Below, piece by piece: positions 42,786-50,121 of a DNA stretch of 64,000 bases. The position numbers and the translations under genes are program-made. The stretch's first letter is position 1. Each line of letters starts with the position of its first letter. The notes beneath the pieces were generated by a model. The model saw only the letters and a program-made list of their open reading frames with translations, was not told where the DNA came from and did not search any database. The DNA lies in assembly GCF_044360475.1 (NCBI RefSeq), contig NZ_CP043494.1:3348001-3412000 (forward strand). The letters run 5' to 3'. This stretch comes from Archangium minus. GTDB taxonomy: Bacteria; Myxococcota; Myxococcia; Myxococcales; Myxococcaceae.

Positions 42786-43112
42786 TCAGGGCAGGCGCGG
42801 GTGGAGGTAGCGCGCCAGCAGCAGGAAGTGGTCCCAGTCCAGGTCCATGAACTCGAGCGCCACGCCGTGTGCCTCGCGGCGGACGATGTTGCACACGGTG
42901 GTGATGTCCCCGACGCCGGGCAGCGGGAGCGTGAGGGTGAGCTGCCGGGTGGTGTCCGCGGGGTGGCCGAGCAGGAACAGGCCGGCCATGGACAGGTCGC
43001 GTGCCTTGGCGAGCACGGTGCGCTCGCCGATGTGCACCTTGACCATCCAATTGGCCTCCACGCGCGGGTGGTAGCGCTCTTGGACGCGGAGGGGGCCGGT
43101 GGACGGCGTCAT
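42786..43112 (-). CDS. PilZ domain protein
   Basis: The start at 43112 has GAGGAG upstream (read on the minus strand). The 108-residue protein carries the cyclic-di-GMP motif RVQERYHPRVEANW (R-x3-R region) and DLSMAGLFLLGH (D/N-x-S-x-x-G). It is a stand-alone PilZ, probably a c-di-GMP receptor that acts by binding a partner. It is divergent from the type III secretion cluster across 231 bp that contain two dyads, so both may share a regulator. Confidence 0.92.
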   Translation of the reverse strand: MTPSTGPLRVQERYHPRVEANWMVKVHIGERTVLAKARDLSMAGLFLLGHPADTTRQLTLTLPLPGVGDITTVCNIVRREAHGVALEFMDLDWDHFLLLARYLHPRLP

Positions 43113-43203
43113 AGGAAGCTCCTCGGGGTGCAACAGGGGGCTACGAGTCTGGAGCAGCTCTCGGAAGGCGCAACTTTTCGTCCCGAACCCGCCCACCCAG
43201 CCG

Positions 43204-43238
43204 TCCACGCGCGTGGATGCGCGCTCCACGGTGTGGAG
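43204..43238. promoter_or_regulatory. Two adjacent CCAC/GTGG dyads upstream of the type III secretion cluster
   Basis: A perfect 14-bp palindrome TCCACGCGCGTGGA (43204-43217) is followed six bases later by CTCCAC-GGT-GTGGAG (43224-43238). Both have the half-site CCAC and lie between the PilZ gene and the first type III gene, about 106 to 140 bp before its GTG. This is the likely operator of a dimeric or tandem-dimer regulator of the cluster. Confidence 0.55.
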
Positions 43239-43343
43239 GGTTCCCTGGGAGGGGACGCCGCCATGTGCCCGAGATGACGCCACACGCCGGTTGGCACGCC
43301 GGCTGAAGAAGCCCCTGCACATCTCAAGCGCAGGAGGCATCAC

Positions 43344-43799
43344 GTGGAGAACGGCAATCGGATTAGCAATCTGTCCATCACCCCCACCGTGGCGCGGCAG
43401 ACGCCGCGGAACGATTTCGGCACGGTGCTCGCGCACACGGCGCAGGAGGTGGTGAGGACAGGAGCGGGAGTGGTGGCGGCGCTGGTGCCGGGCTCGCCGA
43501 TGGTGAGCGCCGCGGTGGCGAGCGTCAGCTCGGTGGTGGCGACGTCGGCCTCGTCGCTCCGGAGCACCGTGCCGACGGCTGGGGGCGCGAGTGGCACGGC
43601 GGGCACCACGGGGAAGGGGGAGCAGTGGGATCTGCTCGCGGCCCAGAAGGAGCTGCAGGCCGAGGGGGCGAAGATGAACCTGGCCTACATGGAGCTGCAG
43701 AACGACATGCAGAAGGAGAGCCGGGCGCACAACGCCATCTCCAACATCATGAAGGTCCGTCACGACTCCGCGAAGGCGGCCATCAACAACATCCGCTAG
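43344..43799 (+). CDS. First gene of type III cluster, possible needle-like subunit
   Basis: A GTG start gives the 151-residue protein. Its N-terminal 60% is Ala/Val/Ser/Thr-rich and low in aromatic residues. Its last 50 residues are helical: LQAEGAKMNLAYMELQNDMQ then HNAISNIMKVRHDSAKAAIN and NIR. That end resembles the C-terminal helix of needle proteins (SctF), which have a pattern like SN..K...D...AI.NI. Its position directly before sctI also fits the Yersinia order F-(G-H)-I-J. The family match is by eye and uncertain; the longer N-terminus is unlike known needles (about 80 residues). Confidence 0.5.
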   Translation: MENGNRISNLSITPTVARQTPRNDFGTVLAHTAQEVVRTGAGVVAALVPGSPMVSAAVASVSSVVATSASSLRSTVPTAGGASGTAGTTGKGEQWDLLAAQKELQAEGAKMNLAYMELQNDMQKESRAHNAISNIMKVRHDSAKAAINNIR

Positions 43800-43811
43800 G
43801 GGGGCGCGCCA

Positions 43812-44309
43812 ATGGCCATCGACAAGGTGGGGGCGATTGGCGGGGCGGGAGCGACGCCCGCGCTGGAGCCTTCGAGGAAGGCGGATTTCAGCAAGGTGCT
43901 GGAGGGGGTGAAGGGGCCGGCGAGGCAGCCGGGGCCCCAGGTGGCGACCGAGGGCGCTCCGCGAGCGGCTGCCACAGAGCGGACGGAGGCCTCGCGCGGG
44001 ACGTGCACGGTGGAGGGGGTAGGAAAGGCCACGGCGGGGACCTCAGAGGTCCAGGCCGGGGGGCGGGTGGATTCGGTGCAGGCCGCGCGGTCGCAGCAGG
44101 CGGTGCAGATGCTGGACCGAGTGAGTGAGGCACAGAAGCGGTTGGATCAGGTCCTGGCGCTGGCCGAGTCCGGCAGGTCGTTCTCGCCGACCGAGCTGAT
44201 CGCCCTCCAGGCCCACGTGTACCGGGCGAGCCAGGAGCTCGATCTCGCCGGCAAGGTCGTCGAGAAGGCGACCGGCGGCGTCAAGCAGGTACTGCAGACC
44301 CAGGTGTGA
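43812..44309 (+). CDS. sctI: Inner rod protein of type III secretion (YscI/HrpB-like)
   Basis: The last 70 residues contain FSPTELIALQAHVYRASQEL, DLAGKVVEKATGGVKQVLQ and TQV, which follows the YscI/HrpB inner-rod signature of LxLQ, (S/A)xELDL, and a final Q-x-L-x-x-Q. The N-terminal 90 residues are variable and Ala/Gly-rich. The 165-residue protein is thus longer than most (about 100). It should polymerise below the needle. It begins 12 bp after the previous gene. Confidence 0.78.
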   Translation: MAIDKVGAIGGAGATPALEPSRKADFSKVLEGVKGPARQPGPQVATEGAPRAAATERTEASRGTCTVEGVGKATAGTSEVQAGGRVDSVQAARSQQAVQMLDRVSEAQKRLDQVLALAESGRSFSPTELIALQAHVYRASQELDLAGKVVEKATGGVKQVLQTQV

Positions 44310-44319
44310 GGAGTTCCCC

Positions 44320-45114
44320 ATGTTCTTCAGACGCTGTCTCTTCCTGCTGCTCTTGTGCGCCACGGGGTGCCGGGAGCGCATCCAGCACGGCCTGGACGAG
44401 CGCCAGGCCAACGAGCTGCAAACGGTGCTCGTCGAGCGAGGGCTCGATGCGCGCAAGGTGCCCGAGACGGGCAAGAAGCCCACGTGGGCCATTGAGGTGA
44501 CCGAGGAGCAGGCGTCGGACGCAGTGCGGATTCTTGCCGAGCTGGGGCTGCCTCGCCCTGTGCAGGACGTGGGCTGTGACGTCTTCGGTGGGGGCGGGCT
44601 GGTGCGGACGCCGGTGGAAGAGCAGCTCTGCCGCGTACGGGTGATGGAGCAGGGCCTGGAGAAGACACTGCAGACGGTAGAGGGGGTCATCCTCGCGCGC
44701 GTGCACTTGGTGGTGCCACCACCGCCGAGGCCTGGGCAGCAGCCGGTACCGGCGAAGGCCTCAGCGATGCTGCGCGTAGCACCCGGCTACGCGGACACCC
44801 TCAAGGGCACCCGGGAGATGCTGCGCTCGCTCATTGCTGGAGGCGTGGAGGGGCTCTCTCCCGAGGGGGTGTCGCTCATGGTGGACGAGGTGTCTACGCG
44901 TGTCGTGGCGCCCACGCAGGGGGTCTCTCCGCTGACACGGCTGCGGGTGTTGCTGGCGGTGCTGTCCCTGGCCGTCACAGGGCTGTCCGTGGGGCTGATC
45001 CTGGTGACGCTGCGCTTGCGGCACCATCGCGCCAGGGCGGAAGCGAAGCTTGCCGTTCCACCCGCCCCCGCGCGACCCGTGGTGACGCCTGGGGCCGCGC
45101 GCAAGGTGGCGTGA
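44320..45114 (+). CDS. sctJ: Type III secretion inner-ring lipoprotein SctJ
   Basis: A lipoprotein signal MFFRRCLFLLLLCATGC is followed by the SctJ/YscJ region: NELQTVLVERGLDARKV, then IEVTEEQASDAVRILAELGL and a ring-building domain with VEEQLCRVRVMEQGLEKTLQ and VEGVILARVHLVVPP. A single transmembrane helix near 215-240 (LAVTGLSVGLILVTLRL) and a short basic tail follow. The 264-residue length is that of SctJ and far shorter than flagellar FliF. This is strong evidence for an injectisome, not a flagellum. Confidence 0.9.
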   Translation: MFFRRCLFLLLLCATGCRERIQHGLDERQANELQTVLVERGLDARKVPETGKKPTWAIEVTEEQASDAVRILAELGLPRPVQDVGCDVFGGGGLVRTPVEEQLCRVRVMEQGLEKTLQTVEGVILARVHLVVPPPPRPGQQPVPAKASAMLRVAPGYADTLKGTREMLRSLIAGGVEGLSPEGVSLMVDEVSTRVVAPTQGVSPLTRLRVLLAVLSLAVTGLSVGLILVTLRLRHHRARAEAKLAVPPAPARPVVTPGAARKVA

Positions 45115-45134
45115 GCCTCAGAGAAGGGTGAGCC

Positions 45135-45650
45135 ATGGAGGCGACGCGTATCGAGCGTCCTGGTGCAAAGGCTCCGGGACCCGAGCAGACAGTGGTGGGT
45201 CGGGTACCCAGGAATCCGCCGCCTGAGCCCTGGAAGAAGCCCCTAGGAACGGCGCCGGTGAAGTCTCCGCCTCCGGCTTTGCTCCCCTTGGAGCGGCTCG
45301 CGTTGGTGGCGCAGGTCTTCGGGCGGGAGCGGGCGGAAGCACTGCTCGACGGTTTGAACGGACCCGAGGCCCGGCAGGCGAAGAATCACCTGGCCGGGTT
45401 CGCCGCGCTCTCGTCGGCGCGGCGTCAGGCTCGGGTCGCGGTGGAGTTCGGAGTGAGGCCGGATGCCGCGGCACGGCTTCGGGGCGTCATGGAGGCGGCT
45501 TCGGAGGTACTGCGGCGGGAGATCTTCCGGAGGCTACCGCCTTACCACCGCAGCCTCTTTCCGGAGCGTCAGTTGGAGCCACCTGACGCGGCGGCCACCC
45601 CGGCGGTGTGTGCGCTGGCCGAGCGGCTCATCCGCGAAGCCACGCGCTGA
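45135..45650 (+). CDS. Unassigned type III cluster protein in SctK position
   Basis: The 171-residue protein has a Pro/Lys-rich N-terminus (about 50 residues) and a helical part with RLALVAQVFGRERAEALLDG and SSARRQARVAVEFGVRPDAA. No family was recognised. The position right after sctJ is where sctK or sctL stands in Yersinia, and the ALVAQVFGRERA pattern faintly recalls FliG. Neither is supported. It ends 112 bp before sctQ, the largest gap in the cluster. Confidence 0.6.
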   Translation: MEATRIERPGAKAPGPEQTVVGRVPRNPPPEPWKKPLGTAPVKSPPPALLPLERLALVAQVFGRERAEALLDGLNGPEARQAKNHLAGFAALSSARRQARVAVEFGVRPDAAARLRGVMEAASEVLRREIFRRLPPYHRSLFPERQLEPPDAAATPAVCALAERLIREATR

Positions 45651-45762
45651 GACCCCTGTTCCGATTCGGGACTGTCCCTGACCTTCAACCCCTCGTTTTC
45701 GCATGCGCGGCCGTTGGCATTGGCCGTGAACAGGAGCGGTGCGTCCGCGCCACGGAGCAACC

Positions 45763-46917
45763 ATGCAGAATCCTCTCGGAGATTCTACCCAGTCCACGAT
45801 GTTGAAGCCGATGAGGCTGCGCCGGCTCGGTACCCGCCGGTTGTCTCGAGCCCATGTGACGCTGAGCGAGCGTCCCCAGGCGGTGCGGCTCGCGAAGCAG
45901 GCGCTCGCGTTGGTGTGTGAAGCACTGAGCCGGGAGCTGGGGTGTGTTGTCCGGGCGGAAGCCCGATTGCTGGAGGCGGTGGTGATGCCGGCGACGGGGT
46001 TGGCGCATACGGCGGCCTTCGCTCTGTTGGACCTGTCGGCGAGAGGCGGGACGGCCGTGCTGGAGCTGGAGCCGCCGTTGCTCTTCGCCGCGCTGGAGCG
46101 CTTGGCGGGGGCGGGGACGAAGCCGGGTCCCATCACGGACCTGACACGTTTGGAGGAAGCCTCCTTTGCCTTTCTGGGCCTGTCGGCGCTGTACGCACTG
46201 CGTGACCAGCAGGAGCTGCAGCGGCGGTTGGGCCCGCGCCTCACCGGAGTGACGATGAATCGCACGGAGGTGCTGGCGCGTCTCGATGCTCGGCAGCGCC
46301 ACCTCTGCGTGGAGCTGACGGTGACGGTGGGGCAGACGACCGCGGGCGGGCGGCTGATGCTCCCCTCGGTAGTGCTCGAAGGGGCGCTGAAGGGGCTACC
46401 CGTGGAGCGTGACGCGGAGCTCGCTCCCGAGGTGCTGGCAGCGCGGCTGAGGGCCCGCTGCTTCATGGGGTGCACGTCGCTGTCGCGCGAGGCGCTGGCG
46501 TCGCTTGGGCAGGGGGACGTTGTTCTGTTCGAGGGGCTGCGCTGGGGGGGCACGCAGCCGCTGGGCTCTGGACGGCTGGTCATGCGCGGTTTCGAGCTGA
46601 CGGGTGACTTCACCCCCGAGGGTTTCTCGCTGAACCGCGCACACAGGCGCGGACTTCTCCAGGAGTCGGACATGGTGACCGTGGTCGAGCGGAGCGAGGG
46701 GATGCCCCCGCTGCCAGTGGATGTGGAAATCGAGCTGACGCGGCTGATGCTCCCGCTGTCCGAGCTGGCGGCGCTCAAGCCGGGAGCGCTGCTGCCGTTG
46801 CGCATCAACGCGAGTGAGCCGGTGCTGCTGCGAGTCGGAGACCGGGTGGTGGCGCGGGCGGAGCTCGTGGACATCGAGGGAGAGGTGGGGGCTCGCATCC
46901 TCACTCTCGTGCCGTGA
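45763..46917 (+). CDS. sctQ: Cytosolic ring protein SctQ (FliM/FliN/SpoA family)
   Basis: I chose ATG 45763 (GGAG about nine bases upstream). The N-terminal region is a FliM-like part, and the last 70 residues are a SpoA domain (LPVDVEIELTRLMLPLSELA, ALKPGALLPLRINASEPVLL, RVGDRVVARAELVDIEG). At about 384 residues it matches SctQ of injectisomes. In Yersinia an internal start yields a shorter SpoA-only form; a similar start was not searched. The stop overlaps the next start by GTGA. Confidence 0.88.
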   Translation: MQNPLGDSTQSTMLKPMRLRRLGTRRLSRAHVTLSERPQAVRLAKQALALVCEALSRELGCVVRAEARLLEAVVMPATGLAHTAAFALLDLSARGGTAVLELEPPLLFAALERLAGAGTKPGPITDLTRLEEASFAFLGLSALYALRDQQELQRRLGPRLTGVTMNRTEVLARLDARQRHLCVELTVTVGQTTAGGRLMLPSVVLEGALKGLPVERDAELAPEVLAARLRARCFMGCTSLSREALASLGQGDVVLFEGLRWGGTQPLGSGRLVMRGFELTGDFTPEGFSLNRAHRRGLLQESDMVTVVERSEGMPPLPVDVEIELTRLMLPLSELAALKPGALLPLRINASEPVLLRVGDRVVARAELVDIEGEVGARILTLVP

Positions 46918-47291
46918 GTGCTCCGATGAAGACCCTCTTCGACTCTGTATCTCCGCGGGCCCGGATGCTTCTGGCTCTCACGCTCATCCTCGGGCTGGCG
47001 ATGCTGGCCCCGTTGGGAGGGGCATCGGCAACCTCGGTGGCGCGGGGGCTTCTGGGCGCCGTGGCCCTAGGGGGCCTGGGCTGGTGGCTCATGCGCCGTG
47101 GCCAGGCCGAGTCCCGTTTTTCGCTCACCGAGCGCATGCGGGTGGTGTCCCGGACAGGTCTCTCGCCGCGCTGTGGGCTGGCGCTGGTGGAGGTGGATGG
47201 AACCCGGTACCTCGTGGCCTTCGGAGACTCCTTCGCGGAGATCCGCAGGACGCACGGACCTGTGCGCGTCGAGAAGGAGACCGGGTCATGA
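46914..47291 (+). CDS. fliO: FliO-like assembly factor
   Basis: GTG start overlapping sctQ. The 125-residue protein has one or two helices in its first half (RMLLALTLILGLAMLAPLGG, ARGLLGAVALGGLGWWLMRR). A compact cytosolic domain follows: FSLTERMRVVSRTGLSPRCG, LALVEVDGTRYLVAFGDSFA. That is the FliO pattern of R-x-R-x-GLS then Leu-Val-Glu-x-x-G-x-x-YLV. FliO helps assemble FliP in flagella and is normally absent from injectisomes. It is directly before FliP/SctR, exactly as in flagellar operons. Confidence 0.75.
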   Translation: MSAPMKTLFDSVSPRARMLLALTLILGLAMLAPLGGASATSVARGLLGAVALGGLGWWLMRRGQAESRFSLTERMRVVSRTGLSPRCGLALVEVDGTRYLVAFGDSFAEIRRTHGPVRVEKETGS

Positions 47292-48013
47292 GCCGCGCGT
47301 TGCTCGTGCTGGGAGTCCTTGTTCCGGGGCTGGCGTCGGCGGCGGAGATGTCGTTCTCGCAGATGTCCTTCGCGGGCAGCCCGCTGTCGATGATGGGGAT
47401 GCTGGCGGTGATGTCTCTGCTGCCCTTTGCGGTGCTGATGCTGACCAGCTTCTCGAAGATCGCCGTGGTGCTGTCGCTGGCACGCTCGGCGATGGGAACA
47501 CAGCAGGCGCCGCCCACCATTGTCCTCACCGGGCTCGCCGCGGTGCTGACGGGCCACATCATGGCTCCAGTGATGGAGCGCATGTACGACGCCGGGCAGG
47601 CCGTCTACCAAGACGTCGGCTCTGGTGCGCAGATCCTCAGCGCAGCGGGCAAGGTGACTGAGCCGCTGCGTGTCTTCCTGGTGAAGCATGGCAGCCCGGA
47701 GGAGAGGGCTCGCTTCTTAGAGCTGGCGCGCGAGCTGCGGCCACTCGAGGAAGCCGAGCAGGTCCACGAGGAAGATCTCTTCGTGGTCATTCCAGCCTTC
47801 GTCATCACCGAGCTGAAGGAGGCCTTCCAGATTGGCTTCCTCGTCTTCCTCCCGTTTCTCGTGTTGGACATGGTCATCGCCAATGTGTTGCTCGCACTCG
47901 GGATGCAATCCCTGTCACCGAGCCAGGTGAGCCTGCCCTTTAAGATTCTCCTCTTCGTGGCCGTGGATGGCTGGGCGCTGCTCGCGCGCGGCCTCATCCT
48001 TGGCTACCGGTGA
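47288..48013 (+). CDS. sctR: Type III export gate protein SctR/FliP
   Basis: ATG 47288 overlaps the previous stop. A signal peptide-like N-terminus (LLVLGVLVPGLASAAEM) is typical of FliP rather than SctR. The family signature PFAVLMLTSFSKIAVVLSLA and LFVVIPAFVITELKEAFQIG, then FLPFLVLDMVIANVLLALGM and PFKILLFVAVDGWALLARGL is complete. At 241 residues the length lies between FliP (245) and SctR (about 220). It forms the core of the inner-membrane export channel. Confidence 0.95.
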   Translation: MSRALLVLGVLVPGLASAAEMSFSQMSFAGSPLSMMGMLAVMSLLPFAVLMLTSFSKIAVVLSLARSAMGTQQAPPTIVLTGLAAVLTGHIMAPVMERMYDAGQAVYQDVGSGAQILSAAGKVTEPLRVFLVKHGSPEERARFLELARELRPLEEAEQVHEEDLFVVIPAFVITELKEAFQIGFLVFLPFLVLDMVIANVLLALGMQSLSPSQVSLPFKILLFVAVDGWALLARGLILGYR

Positions 48014-48017
48014 TGCC

Positions 48018-48287
48018 ATGAGCCAGGACGTCCTGCTTACGCTCGGTCGCGAGGCGTTGCTTCTGATGGTCCTTGCGTCCCTGCCCCCCATTGGGGCGAG
48101 CCTGGTGGTGGGGTTCCTGATGAGCCTCTTCCAGGCCACCACACAGCTCCAGGAGAGCACCCTCACGGTGGTGCCCAAGCTGTGCGCGGCGGTGCTGGCG
48201 CTGGTGGTTGCCGGGCCGTGGATCTCTGGCCAGCTCACCCTCTTCGCACATCAGGTCCTGACTGTCATTGCGGAGGTGGGCGGGTGA
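48018..48287 (+). CDS. sctS: Type III export gate protein SctS/FliQ
   Basis: The 89-residue two-helix protein (EALLLMVLASLPPIGASLVV, PKLCAAVLALVVAGPWISGQ) has the FliQ length exactly, and SLFQATTQLQESTLTVVPK matches the conserved loop. It surrounds the SctR-SctT pore. It overlaps sctT by GTGA. Confidence 0.93.
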   Translation: MSQDVLLTLGREALLLMVLASLPPIGASLVVGFLMSLFQATTQLQESTLTVVPKLCAAVLALVVAGPWISGQLTLFAHQVLTVIAEVGG

Positions 48288-49078
48288 ACCTCGAGCTTCT
48301 TCGTGCCCAGCTCGACTTGTTGGGGCCGAGCATGGTGGCGGTGGCGTTGTGCGCCGCGCGTCTGCTGCCGGTGGCCTTCCTGTGCCCCCTGTTGGGGGGC
48401 CAGGCGGCTCCGACGACGGTGAAGCTCGCCCTGGTGCTGAGCCTCGCGCTCTTCTTGCACCAGGTGGCGGGAGTGTCGCTGCTGGCGCCGGTGGAGACGC
48501 CGATGCAACTGGCTGCGTTGGCGATGAAGGAGCTCACTTACGGCACGTCTGTGGGGCTGGTGGCTGCGCTGCCCTTCGACGCGGCACGGATGGGCGGGCG
48601 CTTCATCGACCTCTTCCGGGGCACTTCGGCAGAGGCGAGCCTGCCCGTGGCAGGAACGCGCGAGTCAGCCACCGGGGATGCGCTCTATCAGCTTCTCGTT
48701 GGATTGGTGGTGACGGGAGGGCTCATGCCCGTCGTCCTCTCGGGGTTGGTGCGTGGCTTCGGATGGGTGCGGCTTGGCGCCTATGTGCCCACCGAGGCGG
48801 CGGCGATGCACGTGGTGGGGCTCGCAGGGGGCGCGATGGCCACGGGGCTCGCAGTGGGAGCGCCTGTCGCAGCTGCGGTGATGGCCGTGGACTGCCTGTT
48901 GGGAATGGTGTCGCGCGCCGCGCCCCAGGTGAACCTTCAGGAGATGGGCGCGCCGCTGCGCATCCTCGCGGGAGGCGCATTGCTGTGGCTCGGCGTGGGC
49001 CTCCTCTGTGAGCGGCTGCTCGCGGGCTTCCTTTCTGTAGAGGACGCGCTGTTCCGACTCGGGGAGGTCGCGCGGTGA
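48284..49078 (+). CDS. sctT: Type III export gate protein SctT/FliR
   Basis: GTG start overlapping sctS. The 264-residue protein has about six helices, with GLVAALPFDAARMGGRFIDL and GMVSRAAPQVNLQEMGAPLR, which are the conserved FliR motifs (RPxQ-like and G-x-x-xR-x-x-PQ-x-N). With SctR and SctS it makes the export channel. It overlaps sctU by GTGA. Confidence 0.93.
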   Translation: MNLELLRAQLDLLGPSMVAVALCAARLLPVAFLCPLLGGQAAPTTVKLALVLSLALFLHQVAGVSLLAPVETPMQLAALAMKELTYGTSVGLVAALPFDAARMGGRFIDLFRGTSAEASLPVAGTRESATGDALYQLLVGLVVTGGLMPVVLSGLVRGFGWVRLGAYVPTEAAAMHVVGLAGGAMATGLAVGAPVAAAVMAVDCLLGMVSRAAPQVNLQEMGAPLRILAGGALLWLGVGLLCERLLAGFLSVEDALFRLGEVAR

Positions 49079-50121
49079 GTGAGAAGACGGAGCAACCCTC
49101 GTCGAAACGCCTGCGCGAGGCACGCCGTAAGGGGCAGATTCCGCGCAGCCGCCTGCTGTCTTCCAGTGTTGTGACGCTCGGGGGGCTGTTGGGCCTCTCC
49201 CTGTCAGCACCCGAGGGCTTCGCGCGGCTGAAGGATTGGACAGCCCGACTGATGCTGCACCAGGAGCCCACGGGAGCGTTGCGGGAAGCGGGTTGGGTGA
49301 TGGTTCTCCTGGTGGGGCCCCCGCTCGGGGGCGCGCTGCTGGCGTCCCTCGCGGTGTCTGTGGGCACGGTGGGCTTCGAGCTGAATGCGGAACACGTGAC
49401 GCCGAAGCTCGAGCGCATCAGCCCGGCGGCGGGCCTGAAGAAGCTCTTCAGCGTGAGGCCGCTCATCGAGATGGGAAAGGCGCTGCTCGTGTCCGCGGTG
49501 GTGGTGTGGCTCGTTTGGAGCGCGGCCGTGGAGGAGGGTCCGGACATGCTCCGTACGGCCTGGCTGGAGGGGACACGGGGATTGGAGCACATCCTGGGCC
49601 GGCTCGGGCCGCTCGCCATCCGGCTCGCGTGCATCCTCGTGGCGCTGGGGGTGGGGGACTACGCGCTCGCGCGCCGACGGCATGTGAAGGACCTGATGAT
49701 GACGCGCGAGGAGGTGAAGCGTGAGCACAAGGAGAGCGAGGGCGACCCCCACCACAAGGGCCAACGCAAGGCGCTGCACCGCCAGCTCGCGGCGGGAGGC
49801 GCGGCACGTGGAGTGCAGAAGGCGAGCGTCGTGGTCGTCAACCCTACGCACATCGCAGTCGCGCTCCGCTACGCCACGGAAGAGTGTGGAGCGCCCTACC
49901 TCGTCGCCAAGGGGCGCGAGGCGGACGCTCTCGCGCTGAGACGCGAGGCCGAGCGGCTTGGAATTCCCGTGGTCCGGGACGTGCCGCTGGCTCGTGGCCT
50001 CATCCACTACGACGTTGGGGAGGAAATCCCCGAGGAACTGTATCAGGCCGCCGCGGCGGTCCTCCGAGCGGCGCAGGAGTCGCAGGACGTGGACGCTCGT
50101 CCACGGAGGCAGATGTCATGA
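49075..50121 (+). CDS. sctU: Type III export switch protein SctU/FlhB
   Basis: The 348-residue protein begins with SEKTEQPSSKRLREARRKGQ, has four helices and a cytosolic domain with the autocleavage motif VVVVNPTHIAVALRY, Asn at about 256. PYLVAKGREADALALRREAE and VPLARGLIHYDVGEEIPEEL complete the family. Cleavage of NPTH switches substrate from early to late secretion. The stop overlaps sctV. Confidence 0.95.
   Translation: MSEKTEQPSSKRLREARRKGQIPRSRLLSSSVVTLGGLLGLSLSAPEGFARLKDWTARLMLHQEPTGALREAGWVMVLLVGPPLGGALLASLAVSVGTVGFELNAEHVTPKLERISPAAGLKKLFSVRPLIEMGKALLVSAVVVWLVWSAAVEEGPDMLRTAWLEGTRGLEHILGRLGPLAIRLACILVALGVGDYALARRRHVKDLMMTREEVKREHKESEGDPHHKGQRKALHRQLAAGGAARGVQKASVVVVNPTHIAVALRYATEECGAPYLVAKGREADALALRREAERLGIPVVRDVPLARGLIHYDVGEEIPEELYQAAAAVLRAAQESQDVDARPRRQMS

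Noticed and set aside
43625..44128. Plus-strand frame across the sctI boundary
   Set aside because: Gly/Arg/Glu-rich shadow of two better frames; no motifs.
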